Shown: positions 16,834 through 24,612 of the stretch, one piece after another
Layout: the number at the start of each line of letters is the position of its first letter
Position numbering within the stretch: the stretch's first letter is position 1
Origin: Oscillospiraceae bacterium
Lineage (GTDB): Bacteria > Bacillota > Clostridia > Oscillospirales > Oscillospiraceae
Assembly: GCA_015067885.1 (NCBI GenBank)
Contig: SVLO01000004.1
Coordinates: 62,001 to 126,000 of the forward strand
Direction: 5' to 3'
DNA length: 64,000 nt
Notes under the pieces: generated by a model
What the model was told of the DNA's origin: nothing
The model's input: only the letters and a program-made list of their open reading frames with translations
Database searches by the model: none
Translations under genes and position numbers: made by a program

Positions 16834-17279
16834 CAGTTCTTCTCCTTGAGCAGGTCGCGGATCTCGGTCAGCAGCTTCTCTTCGGCAGAAGGCTCAGGCT
16901 CGGGGGCGGGTTCGGGAGCAGGCTCTTCCTTCTTGCGGTGCATGGAGTTGATGGCCTTGACCATGCAGAACACAGCGAAGGCGATGATGATGAAGTCGAT
17001 GATGATGGCGATGGTGTTGCCGTAGGTGATGGCGACCTCGGCCACATCCACCACGGTTTCGCCGGCCTCGTTGATACTGGTTTCGGCCGCCTTCAGCACC
17101 CACTTCCAGTTGGCAAAGTTGATGCCGCCGGTGAGCATGGAAATGGCGGGCATGATGATGTCGTTGACGATGGAGGTGGTGATCTTACCGAACGCGCCGC
17201 CGATGACAACACCGACAGCCAGGTCGATCACGTTGCCGCGCATGGCAAAGGCCTTGAACTCTTCAAAAAACTTTTTCAT
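16833..17279 (-). CDS. mscL: Large-conductance mechanosensitive channel MscL
   Basis: A 148-residue channel subunit with the hallmark start MKKFFEEFKAFAMRGNVIDLAVGVVIGGAFGKI (amphipathic helix plus pore helix TM1) and the second membrane helix near residues 70-95 (TIAIIIDFIIIAFAVFCMV). The C-terminal bundle ends in EEKLLTEIRDLL, typical of the family; a Pro/Glu-rich linker precedes it. The homopentamer opens on membrane tension to release solutes. Confidence 0.97.
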   Translation of the reverse strand: MKKFFEEFKAFAMRGNVIDLAVGVVIGGAFGKITTSIVNDIIMPAISMLTGGINFANWKWVLKAAETSINEAGETVVDVAEVAITYGNTIAIIIDFIIIAFAVFCMVKAINSMHRKKEEPAPEPAPEPEPSAEEKLLTEIRDLLKEKN

Positions 17280-17365
17280 CTTGGGTTGCTCCTCTCAATT
17301 CTCTTTATTTTTTAGGGAAAACGAAAACGAAGGGTAATATTCGGCTGGAATAATACCGGGCGGAA

Positions 17366-18667
17366 TTACTTTTTCGGGGTCAGCTTGTCCATGCCGCCCA
17401 CATAGGGACGCAGGGCGGCGGGGATCTTCACGCTGCCGTCGGCCTGCAGGTTGTTCTCCAGGAAGGCGATGAGCATACGGGGGGGCGCCACCACGGTGTT
17501 GTTCAGGGTGTGGGGCAGGTAGGTGCCGTTCTCGCCCTTGACACGCATCTTCAGGCGGCGGGCCTGGGCGTCGCCCAGGTTGGAGCAGGAGCAGACCTCA
17601 AAATACTTCTGCTGGCGGGGGGACCAGGCCTCGATGTCGCAGGACTTGACCTTCAGATCGGCCAGGTCGCCGGAGCAGCACTCCAACTGGCGCACGGGGA
17701 TGTCCATGGAGCGGAACAGCTCCACGCTGTAGCGCCACATCTTCTCGTACCAGGCCATGGAGTCCTCGGGCTTGCAGACCACCACCATCTCCTGCTTCTC
17801 GAACTGGTGGATGCGGTAGACGCCGCGCTCCTCGATGCCGTGGGCGCCCTTCTCCTTGCGGAAGCAGGGGGAGTAAGAGGTCAGGGTCTGGGGCAGATTG
17901 GCCTCGGGAATGATCTGGTCGATGAACTTGCCGATCATGGAGTGTTCGGAGGTGCCGATGAGGTACAGATCCTCGCCCTCGATCTTATACATCATGGCGT
18001 CCATCTCGGTCTGGGACATGACGCCCTCCACCACGTTGCCGTGGATCATGAAGGGGGGGATACAGTAGATAAAGCCCTTTTCGATCATAAAGTCCCGGGC
18101 ATAGGCCAAAATACCGGAGTGCAGCCGGGCAATGTCGCCCATGAGGTAGTAGAAGCCGTTGCCGGACACGCGGCCCGCGCTGTCCATGTCGATACCGTTG
18201 AAGCGCTCCATGATCTCGGTGTGGTAGGGGACCTCGAAATCGGGAGTGACAGGCTCGCCGAAGCGCTCCACTTCCACGTTGAACTCGTCGCTTTCGCCAA
18301 TAGGCACGGAAGCATCGATGATATTGGGGATGGTCAGCAGGATGCGGCGAATTTTCTCGGCCAGCTCAACCTCCTGAGCCTCAAGGGCTGCCAGCTCGTC
18401 GGCGTTGGCCTTGACCTGGGCCTTGACCGCCTCGGCCTCGGCCAGCTTGGAGGGGTCCTTCTTGGCCTGACCCATGAGCATACCCACCTGCTTGGACAGG
18501 CTGTTGCGGGCGGAGCGCAGCTCGTTGGCGCGGGTCATGGCGGCACGGTTTTGCTCATCCAGAGTCAAAACCTCGTCCACCAGGGGCAGCTTGGCGTCTT
18601 GGAACTTCTTTTTGATGTTTTCTTTGACAACGTCGGGGTTTTCCCGAACAAACTTAATGTCCAGCAT
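17366..18667 (-). CDS. serS: Serine--tRNA ligase
   Basis: A 433-residue class II synthetase. The N-terminal coiled-coil arm (about residues 30-100) that contacts the tRNA long variable arm is followed by the core, with motif 2 FRKEKGAHGIEERGVYRIHQ and motif 3 LNNTVVAPPRMLIAFLENN. The ATG at 18665-18667 (MLDIKFVREN) has GGGAGA upstream; a TTG two codons earlier is possible. No T-box leader was recognised in the 51-bp gap upstream. Confidence 0.96.
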   Translation of the reverse strand: MLDIKFVRENPDVVKENIKKKFQDAKLPLVDEVLTLDEQNRAAMTRANELRSARNSLSKQVGMLMGQAKKDPSKLAEAEAVKAQVKANADELAALEAQEVELAEKIRRILLTIPNIIDASVPIGESDEFNVEVERFGEPVTPDFEVPYHTEIMERFNGIDMDSAGRVSGNGFYYLMGDIARLHSGILAYARDFMIEKGFIYCIPPFMIHGNVVEGVMSQTEMDAMMYKIEGEDLYLIGTSEHSMIGKFIDQIIPEANLPQTLTSYSPCFRKEKGAHGIEERGVYRIHQFEKQEMVVVCKPEDSMAWYEKMWRYSVELFRSMDIPVRQLECCSGDLADLKVKSCDIEAWSPRQQKYFEVCSCSNLGDAQARRLKMRVKGENGTYLPHTLNNTVVAPPRMLIAFLENNLQADGSVKIPAALRPYVGGMDKLTPKK

Positions 18668-18718
18668 TGGCAAAATCTCCCTTTATTTACAAATTATAGT
18701 AGACAGGAAACACGAAAT

Positions 18719-19219
18719 TCAGAAAAGCACGTCGTACATGGCCTCGTACTGCTCCAGGGGGGAGCGGTAACCTCGGTCGGCAATGGGTTGCGCGGGAAGA
18801 AACTCCTTCAAGCCGTCGGCCTCGAACTGGCGAATCATCTGCCGGGCGGAGGAATAACGATTTTGGAAAAATTCCCGCTCGATGCGCCACAGCCAATCCA
18901 GGGCAAGGACGGTTTTGGAGTGGGTTTCCGCTTGTGCTTCAAGGGTTTCGTTGGCCTCCTGCAGGTCGGCCACCTGTTGGCGCAGGGTTTGGTTTTGCTC
19001 CTGAATGGAGCGCGTAATTTGCAGGGCGGAGGCGTTTTCCTGCAGACCCTCGATCACCTGCTGGTCGTTACGGCGCTGCTGCATGAAGTAGGACAGGAGC
19101 AGCAGCAGAAAGGCAACAGCAAACAGAACTAAAATGTAGGCGAACAGGGTAGAACGATTGGGTTTGCGGGATTTGGACGGCTGCTTCACCGCTTCGGGGG
19201 TGCTGTGGTCCTCACTCAT
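18719..19219 (-). CDS. Single-pass membrane coiled-coil protein downstream of parB
   Basis: A 166-residue protein that I do not recognise. A basic N-terminus (about 1-24) leads to one membrane helix (about 25-45, LFAYILVLFAVAFLLLLLSYF). A Gln/Glu-rich coiled coil (about 50-100) and a C-terminal aromatic domain follow, placing most of the protein outside the cell. Its start overlaps parB's stop by 4 bp (ATGA), so it is coupled to the partition operon. A role near the envelope, perhaps linking chromosome and wall events, is guesswork from context. Confidence 0.75.
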   Translation of the reverse strand: MSEDHSTPEAVKQPSKSRKPNRSTLFAYILVLFAVAFLLLLLSYFMQQRRNDQQVIEGLQENASALQITRSIQEQNQTLRQQVADLQEANETLEAQAETHSKTVLALDWLWRIEREFFQNRYSSARQMIRQFEADGLKEFLPAQPIADRGYRSPLEQYEAMYDVLF

Positions 19220-20130
19220 GAGCGGGAGCCTCCCTTCACCTGTTCCAGCACGTCCAGCAGGGCGTTCAGGTCGTCGGTGTCGTAGTATTCAAGTTCAATG
19301 CGGCCCTTCTTGCCCTTGTCCACCACCCGGACCTTGCGGCCAAAGCGGGATGTCAGGTTTTTCTCTACCTCGGCCAAATAGATGGCAATGTCGGAGGTGG
19401 GCTTGGCGGGCGCTTCCTCTTGGGCCGCAGCCTTTTGCAGGGATTTGATCAGCGCCTCGGTCTGGCGCACGGACAGACCCTGTGTGGCGGTCATTTGGGC
19501 CGCCTTGATTTGCAGCTCCTCCGAGGGGGCGGCCAAAATGGCCCGGGCATGACCGGCGGAGATAGAACCCTCCTCCAACAGGATCAACACCGCCTCGGGC
19601 AGTGCCAGCAGACGCAGGGTGTTGGCAATGGCGGGGCGGGACTTGCCCATGCTTTGGGCGACTTCTTCCTGAGTAAGGCCGTGTTCCTGTATCAGAACTT
19701 GATACCCCTTGGCCTCCTCCACAGGATTCAGATCCTCGCGCTGGAGGTTTTCGATCAGGCCCAGCTCCATGACCTTGCGGTCGTCCGCCTCAATGATGAT
19801 AGCGGGGACCGAGTCCAGCCCGGCGGCCCGGGCGGCCCGCCAGCGGCGTTCACCGGCAATGATCTGATAATAGCCGGAGGACAGCTTCCGAACGGTCAGG
19901 GGCTGGATAATACCGTGGGCGCGAATAGACTCGGTTAAGTCTGCAAGCGCTTCCGGCTCAAAGCGTTTGCGGGGTTGGTTCAGCCCCGGCTCTACCTGGG
20001 AAATGGGCAAGGAAACCGCGCCGGTGGACGCGGCGCTGACTTCCTCGGAGCGGCCAAAAATCGCGTCCTGCCCCATGCCGGACAGGCCGTCAAGGCCGCG
20101 TCCAAGGGCGTTGGGAGGTCGTTTTGCCAT
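19216..20130 (-). CDS. parB: Chromosome partitioning protein ParB (Spo0J)
   Basis: A 304-residue ParB. The start MAKRPPNALGRGLDGL is typical. The CTP-binding domain shows GERRWRAARAAG and ENLQREDLNPVEEAKGYQ, and the helix-turn-helix region (about 155-200) reads LTQEEVAQSMGKSRPAIANTLRLLALP. A C-terminal dimerisation region ends the protein. It loads at parS as a CTP-dependent clamp and works with ParA. It follows parA by 54 bp; a perfect parS lies in that gap. Confidence 0.97.
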   Translation of the reverse strand: MAKRPPNALGRGLDGLSGMGQDAIFGRSEEVSAASTGAVSLPISQVEPGLNQPRKRFEPEALADLTESIRAHGIIQPLTVRKLSSGYYQIIAGERRWRAARAAGLDSVPAIIIEADDRKVMELGLIENLQREDLNPVEEAKGYQVLIQEHGLTQEEVAQSMGKSRPAIANTLRLLALPEAVLILLEEGSISAGHARAILAAPSEELQIKAAQMTATQGLSVRQTEALIKSLQKAAAQEEAPAKPTSDIAIYLAEVEKNLTSRFGRKVRVVDKGKKGRIELEYYDTDDLNALLDVLEQVKGGSRS

Positions 20131-20158
20131 GCAAAAGCACCTTCTTTATAATTTAGAA

Positions 20159-20174
20159 TGTTTCACGTGAAACA
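20159..20174. other. parS: parS site 1 (parA-parB gap)
   Basis: TGTTTCACGTGAAACA, a perfect 16-bp palindrome identical to the consensus bacterial parS. It lies between parA and parB. Confidence 0.96.
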
Positions 20175-20184
20175 AAAACAGAGT

Positions 20185-20940
20185 TTACCTTGTTTTCGCG
20201 GCGAACTCCTCTGCCAAAGCGGTATAAGCCTCGGCTCCGCGGGAGATGGGGTCATAGGCCATGATGGGGCGCCCGTGGCTGGGTGCCTCGGAAAGGCGGA
20301 CGTTGCGGGGGATAACGGTGGCATACACCTTGCCGGGGAAGTGACGCTTGACCTCCTCCGCCACCTGAATGGACAGATTGGTACGGCCGTCGTACATAGT
20401 CAGCAGCACGCCCTCCAGCTCCAGGTCGGGATTTAGGCGTTGTTTCATGCGCCGAATGGTGCTGATCAGGTCGCTGAGACCTTCCAGCGCATAGTATTCG
20501 CACTGCACAGGGACCAGCACGGAGTGGGCGGCGCACAGGGCGTTCAGCGTAAGCAATTCCAGGGAGGGCGGGCAATCGATGAAGATGTAATCATACCCGG
20601 GAGAAAGCTTGTCCAAAGCATCTTTCAGGCGGTATTCACGGCGGTCCAAAGAGATCAACTCTACGCCGGCGCCAGCCAAATCTTTGTTGGCGGGCAGCAC
20701 ATCGCCGTATGGCGTGGTAACCACGGCGTTCCGGGGTTCCACCGAGCGGATAATCAAGTCGTATACGTTGGGCGCGTGTCCCTTGTCCACGCCAAGGCCG
20801 GAGGTGGCGTTGGCCTGTGGATCGAAATCACACAGCAAAACCCGGTGACCCTTGGCCGCCAAAGCTGCAGACAGATTTACGCTGCTGGTGGTTTTGCCCA
20901 CGCCACCTTTTTGGTTGACCACAGCGACAATTTTTGCCAT
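20185..20940 (-). CDS. parA: Chromosome partitioning ATPase ParA (Soj)
   Basis: A 251-residue ParA-type ATPase: the deviant Walker A motif KGGVGKTTSSVN is at residues 11-22, Walker A' at CDFDPQANATSGL and Walker B at YIFIDCPPS. It binds DNA nonspecifically as an ATP dimer and, with ParB, drives origin segregation; in Bacillus it also tunes DnaA activity. The start (MAKIVAVVNQ) is preceded by an A/T-rich promoter region. First gene of parA-parB-membrane protein. Confidence 0.97.
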   Translation of the reverse strand: MAKIVAVVNQKGGVGKTTSSVNLSAALAAKGHRVLLCDFDPQANATSGLGVDKGHAPNVYDLIIRSVEPRNAVVTTPYGDVLPANKDLAGAGVELISLDRREYRLKDALDKLSPGYDYIFIDCPPSLELLTLNALCAAHSVLVPVQCEYYALEGLSDLISTIRRMKQRLNPDLELEGVLLTMYDGRTNLSIQVAEEVKRHFPGKVYATVIPRNVRLSEAPSHGRPIMAYDPISRGAEAYTALAEEFAAKTR

Positions 20941-21026
20941 AGGTCATTTCACCCCACAATAAAGATATAGTTATTATATCAATGGAGGGGTGTTTTTTCA
21001 ACTGTTTTCAAAGAAAAAGCGCAAAT

Positions 21027-21042
21027 TGTTTCACGTGAAACG
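21027..21042. other. parS: parS site 2 (parA-noc gap)
   Basis: TGTTTCACGTGAAACG, one mismatch from the palindromic parS consensus, upstream of parA. It is only 42 bp from site 3. Confidence 0.92.
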
Positions 21043-21058
21043 TTTTTGCCAATAAAAA

Positions 21059-21094
21059 GCCTTCTCAATGTTTCACGTGAAACAAAGAGAAGGC
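21059..21094 (-). terminator. parS: noc terminator with parS site 3 embedded in its stem
   Basis: On the minus strand GCCTTCTC pairs with GAGAAGGC, and between them lies TGTTTCACGTGAAACA (21069-21084), a perfect parS that extends the same hairpin. TTTTTATT follows. The element therefore reads both as a rho-independent terminator for the upstream minus-strand noc-like gene and as a ParB loading site. Confidence 0.88.
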
Positions 21095-21102
21095 CAGGGA
21101 GG

Positions 21103-21891
21103 CTATTTTGGTATACGGATGGTCAGGCAGATGGCGTCGTCGGTTTCATGACGATGGCAGTGGGCATCCACCCCGGCGGATTGCATCATGGATAGGCCGC
21201 GGGTAATGCTGTTCAGAAACAGCCGCACATCTTTTATGACGAAGGCCCGCTTGGCCCGTGGTTTGGTGGCGAGCAAACTGCCTACATATTGTTCGGTTCG
21301 CGCGACAGTAAGGTGACCCTTTATTACCTGCTCGGTGGCGGAGGTTAACCGGTGGTCGTGTTCCAAACGCAGGAGCGCTCGCGCGTGACGTTCTGTCAAA
21401 CCGTTGTCCCGCAAGGCTTGCAGGATATTCAAGGGGAGTCGCAGCAGGCGCAATTTGTTGGCGACGGCGGATTGGGACTTGCCGATGCGTCGGGCCACTT
21501 CGTCCTGTGACAGGCAGTAGGTGCGCATGAGCTTGTCCAAAGCAAGGATTTCTTCCAGGAAGTCCAGATCCTGGCGCTGGAGGTTTTCCACCAGCGCCAG
21601 CAGAGATGAGCTTTGGCTGTCCACCGCAAGGGGCAGACAGGGGACTCGCTCCAAGCCGGCCAAAGCCGCTGCCCGCAGTCGCCGCTCGCCGGCCACCAAC
21701 TCCCACCCGCAATCCGTTTGTCGGACAGACAGGGGCTGCAGAATACCAAGGGCCCGGATAGAGTCGGCCAGCTCCTCCAATGCCTGCGGGTCAAAGGTGC
21801 GGCGGGGCTGATCCGGGTTGGGATGGATTTCCGCCAAAGGCAGAGAAAGAATTCGGGAACCCTCTCGCTCCCGCCGTGAGAAGAGAGTCAT
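21103..21891 (-). CDS. noc: Noc-like ParB/Spo0J-family nucleoid occlusion protein
   Basis: A 262-residue second ParB-family protein. It has the CTP-binding GERRLRAAALAG block, ENLQRQDLDFLEEILALDKLM, a helix-turn-helix (LSQDEVARRIGKSQSAVANKLRLLRLP) and NGLTERHARALLRL. The C-terminal block FVIKDVRLFLNSITRGLSMMQSAG...IRIPK resembles Noc more than ParB. Noc binds its own sites and blocks division over the nucleoid. The ATG at 21889-21891 was chosen by homology; its ribosome site (AAAAGGGG) is weakly spaced. A ParB paralogue is the alternative. Confidence 0.85.
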   Translation of the reverse strand: MTLFSRREREGSRILSLPLAEIHPNPDQPRRTFDPQALEELADSIRALGILQPLSVRQTDCGWELVAGERRLRAAALAGLERVPCLPLAVDSQSSSLLALVENLQRQDLDFLEEILALDKLMRTYCLSQDEVARRIGKSQSAVANKLRLLRLPLNILQALRDNGLTERHARALLRLEHDHRLTSATEQVIKGHLTVARTEQYVGSLLATKPRAKRAFVIKDVRLFLNSITRGLSMMQSAGVDAHCHRHETDDAICLTIRIPK

Positions 21892-22048
21892 CACAGGTAA
21901 ACCCCTTTTCGATGTTGTGACCATAAAATACCATATTTTGGAAATCGCTTTCCGGCGTATTCGGTCGAGAAATTCAAAAAAGTTCAAAAAGTCTTGGCAT
22001 TTCAAAGAAAAACACCGCACCCTGGGGTGCGGTGCCGAAAGCAGAGGG

Positions 22049-22552
22049 TTAAAATCGTTCTGCCAATAACTGGGTCATCAATTGGCGCAGAGGGCAGAAC
22101 AGAGCCAAGGCAAGGGCGAAGTTCGCCCCACAGTGGATCAGGTCAAAGGGGATACCGGACAGCCACCAGCTCAGGGCGAAGCCGGGGCCGCCGGACAACA
22201 GGCAAACGGGGGTGAACAGCCCGCCGAACAGCAGACCGAAGCCACCGGACAGCAGCGCCCAGCCGAGCGGGGATCTCATGTTTCGCAGCAGCCATGCAGT
22301 CGCGGCCAAAATGAGCCAGACATATAGATAACCCACAGACCAAATACCGATACCGTAGACCAAAAGTTCCAAAATAACATAAATATAGATGGGAAACAGA
22401 CACTTTTTGCCCAAAGTAACGGCATAGACCATAACGAGCAGAGAAACCGGCTCGATATTGGGCAGGGCCATCATAGCTACCTTAGCGGCAAAGGTCAGAC
22501 CGCCCAGCACGCCGAACAAAGCCACCTGGGTGGCAACGCGCCGCTTATCCAA
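22049..22552 (-). CDS. ECF transporter S-component-like membrane protein, B12-regulated
   Basis: A 167-residue, very hydrophobic protein with about five or six membrane segments. The start KRRVATQVALFGVLGGLTFAAK and size fit ECF-type S components, which bind a vitamin and pair with a shared EcfA-A'-T module; that module is not in this window. The TTG at 22550-22552 overlaps the stop region of the upstream DUF4430 gene by 8 bp; no better start or ribosome site was found, so the N-terminus is uncertain. The shared cobalamin riboswitch suggests a corrinoid ligand. Confidence 0.75.
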   Translation of the reverse strand: MDKRRVATQVALFGVLGGLTFAAKVAMMALPNIEPVSLLVMVYAVTLGKKCLFPIYIYVILELLVYGIGIWSVGYLYVWLILAATAWLLRNMRSPLGWALLSGGFGLLFGGLFTPVCLLSGGPGFALSWWLSGIPFDLIHCGANFALALALFCPLRQLMTQLLAERF

Positions 22553-22940
22553 GGGTGTAGACCAGGGAGAATTGATCCCCGTCCTCCAGCGTGGTGGTGT
22601 CGATGCCCTGCGTTGCGTACAATTCGCCCTCATAAAGAGCCCAATACGCACCATTTGTGGCATAATCCGCAACTTCTCCGTCCACTTCCTTGATGTAAAG
22701 GCCGTAGGCGCCCTGCTCGCCTTTTACAAGGCCCTCCTTCAGCAGCAGGGGGCCGAGGTACTGTTCGTGGGTTTCGTAGCGGAAGGCTTTTTCGCTCTTG
22801 TCGGCGTGGACGACCACCACTTCGATGGCCTTTTTGCCCTGGGTCGGCGTGGGCCGGGTAACCCGGTACAGGCCGAACAGCAGGGCGGCAGCGATCAGCA
22901 GAGCTGCGAGGGCGAGTGTTAGTTTGGTGCTTCTTTTCAT
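22545..22940 (-). CDS. Membrane-anchored DUF4430 protein under a cobalamin riboswitch
   Basis: A 131-residue protein with a basic start, one hydrophobic segment (about 7-25) and an extracellular domain (about 36-131) of DUF4430 type. That family is related to the C-terminal domain of transcobalamin and intrinsic factor. Visible blocks are EVVVVHADKSEKAFRYETHE, ADYATNGAYWALYEGE and the C-terminal LEDGDQFSLVYTLG, the family ending. There is no lipobox Cys, so it is held by a signal anchor or released by cleavage. GGAGG precedes the ATG. Overlaps the S-component-like gene. A surface corrinoid-capture role is inferred. Confidence 0.85.
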   Translation of the reverse strand: MKRSTKLTLALAALLIAAALLFGLYRVTRPTPTQGKKAIEVVVVHADKSEKAFRYETHEQYLGPLLLKEGLVKGEQGAYGLYIKEVDGEVADYATNGAYWALYEGELYATQGIDTTTLEDGDQFSLVYTLG

Positions 22941-22959
22941 AATTTCCTCCTTCGCGTGC

Positions 22960-22986
22960 AAAAAAACGGCGCCCCAAAGGGCGCCG
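22960..22986 (-). terminator. Expression-platform terminator of the cobalamin riboswitch
   Basis: On the minus strand CGGCGCCC AAAG-type loop GGGCGCCG is followed by TTTTTTT, just 20 bp before the DUF4430 start codon. It is the probable switching terminator. Confidence 0.88.
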
Positions 22987-23054
22987 CAGCCGTTTTTCCG
23001 CACGCAAAATAATCCCAAACCCTGTTGCTCGCAGGGGTGGGGACAGACACTGCT

Positions 23055-23256
23055 CCGTAGGTCTTCTGACTTGCGACTTGGACAAATGTCCGCCGTCCCG
23101 CCTTCCCGGAGAGGCCTCCAGTGACCGGCTTTCGCCATGGGACGGCTACAGTCGCTTACAGCGGCGGTACCGTTGGGGATTTGCACCCCATTGTCTTGTT
23201 CAGCCTGTGCGGTGCATTGCCCCGGACAGGCCACGAAGCAGGTATTTGGTTGTCAG
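23055..23256 (-). promoter_or_regulatory. Cobalamin riboswitch
   Basis: Read on the minus strand this segment shows the conserved cobalamin aptamer blocks: GGGGTGCAAATCCCC, CCGCTGTAAGCG (plus 23153-23164), GCCGGTCACTGG, CCGGGAAGG and GTCAGAAGACCT (plus 23059-23070). It heads the DUF4430/S-component operon and precedes an intrinsic terminator, consistent with shut-off when cobalamin is bound. Confidence 0.96.
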
Positions 23257-23291
23257 GTCCAGTATAGCACAGACGGCGGAGAAATGCAAAG

Positions 23292-23324
23292 AAAACCGGG
23301 TTTTCCGTCGGAAAACCCGGTTTT
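23292..23324 (-). terminator. Hairpin terminator after thiolase gene
   Basis: AAAACCGGGTTTTCC pairs perfectly with GGAAAACCCGGTTTT around GTC. It separates the thiolase gene from the downstream riboswitch operon; TTTCTTTGC follows on the minus strand. Confidence 0.85.
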
Positions 23325-23334
23325 GCAGATGATA

Positions 23335-24594
23335 TCAGCACTTCTCAAACAGGGTGGCAACGCCCATGCCGCCGCCGATGCACAGGGTGGCAAGGCCGCG
23401 CTTGGCCTGGGGCCGGCGGGCCAGCTCGTGCAGCAGGGTGACGATGATGCGGGCGCCGGAGGCGCCCACGGGATGGCCGATGGAGATGGCGCCGCCGTTG
23501 ACGTTGACCTTGTCCATGTCAAAGCCCAGCTCCCGGGCCACTGCAATGGACTGGGCGGCAAAGGCTTCGTTGGCCTCCACCAGGTCGATGTCGGCCATGG
23601 TCAGGCCGGCCTTGTCCATGGCCTGGCGGCAGGCGGGGACGGGACCCACGCCCATGATCTTGGGGTCCACGCCGCCCTGGCCCCAGCCGACCAGCTTGGC
23701 CATGGGCTTCAGGCCGTACTTGGCTACCGCCTCGCCGGAGGCCAGCACGATGGCGGCAGCGCCGTCATTGATACCGGAGGCGTTGGCGGCGGTGACCCGC
23801 TGGGTGTGGGCGCGGGCGTCCTCGGTGTGGACGCCGGTTACCTCAAAGGTGTGGACGATGGAGTCCTCGATCCCCTCGGGGCCAACGGGGAAGGCGCCCC
23901 GCAGCTTGGCGATACCCTCGGCGGTGACGCCGGCCTTGGGGTACTCGTCTACTTTGAATTCCACCAGTTCTTTTTTCTGCTTGACCATGACGGGGGTGAT
24001 CTCGGCGTCAAACTTACCGGCGGCGTGGGCGGCCTCGGACTTCTGCTGGGAGGCGGCGGCGAACTCGTCCTGCTCCTGCCGGGTGATGCCCCACACGTCG
24101 CAGATGTTCTCGGCGGTGGTACCCATGTGGTAGTCGTTGTACACGTCCCACAGGCCGTCCCGGATCATGGTGTCCACCACCTTTTTGTCGCCCATGCGGG
24201 CGCCCCAGCGCTCGTCGGGCAGGGCATAGGGGGCGGCGGACATATTCTCGGTGCCGCCGGCCACCACCACGTCGGCATCGCCGCAGAGGATGGCCCGGGC
24301 GCCCTCGATAACGGACTTCATACCGGAGCCGCACACCATGCCCACGGTGTAGGCGGGGACGGAGAAGGGCAGACCGGCCTTGACCCCAACCTGTCGGGCC
24401 ACGTTCTGACCCTGGGCGGCGGTGAGGATACAGCCGAACATCAGCTCGTCTACCTGCTCCGGCTTCAGGCTGGCGCGGGTCAGCGCGTCCTTGACCACGG
24501 CGGCGCCCAGATCGGCGGCGGGGATGTCCTTCAGGCTGCCGCCAAAGGCGCCAACGGCGGTGCGGCAGCAACTGACAACGTAAATTTCCTTCAT
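23335..24594 (-). CDS. thlA: Acetyl-CoA C-acetyltransferase (thiolase), with an internal insertion
   Basis: A 419-residue thiolase. The active-site Cys88 lies in VGMVCGSGMKSV, the catalytic His in IGHPVGASGARI, and the second Cys in TLCIGGGMG at the C-terminus. It condenses two acetyl-CoA to acetoacetyl-CoA, the first step towards butyrate. It is about 25 residues longer than typical ThlA because of extra sequence (PVGPEGIEDSIVHTFEVTGV and on) just before the conserved TAANASGINDGAA block. The ATG at 24592-24594 has GGAGTG upstream; a GTG at 24601-24603 overlaps that site. Confidence 0.94.
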   Translation of the reverse strand: MKEIYVVSCCRTAVGAFGGSLKDIPAADLGAAVVKDALTRASLKPEQVDELMFGCILTAAQGQNVARQVGVKAGLPFSVPAYTVGMVCGSGMKSVIEGARAILCGDADVVVAGGTENMSAAPYALPDERWGARMGDKKVVDTMIRDGLWDVYNDYHMGTTAENICDVWGITRQEQDEFAAASQQKSEAAHAAGKFDAEITPVMVKQKKELVEFKVDEYPKAGVTAEGIAKLRGAFPVGPEGIEDSIVHTFEVTGVHTEDARAHTQRVTAANASGINDGAAAIVLASGEAVAKYGLKPMAKLVGWGQGGVDPKIMGVGPVPACRQAMDKAGLTMADIDLVEANEAFAAQSIAVARELGFDMDKVNVNGGAISIGHPVGASGARIIVTLLHELARRPQAKRGLATLCIGGGMGVATLFEKC

Positions 24595-24612
24595 GTAAAG
24601 CACTCCTTTATA

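Noticed and set aside
22553-22672. Longer start for the S-component-like gene.
   Set aside because: The extension is out-of-frame coding sequence of the DUF4430 gene and gives a polar, unconserved N-terminus.
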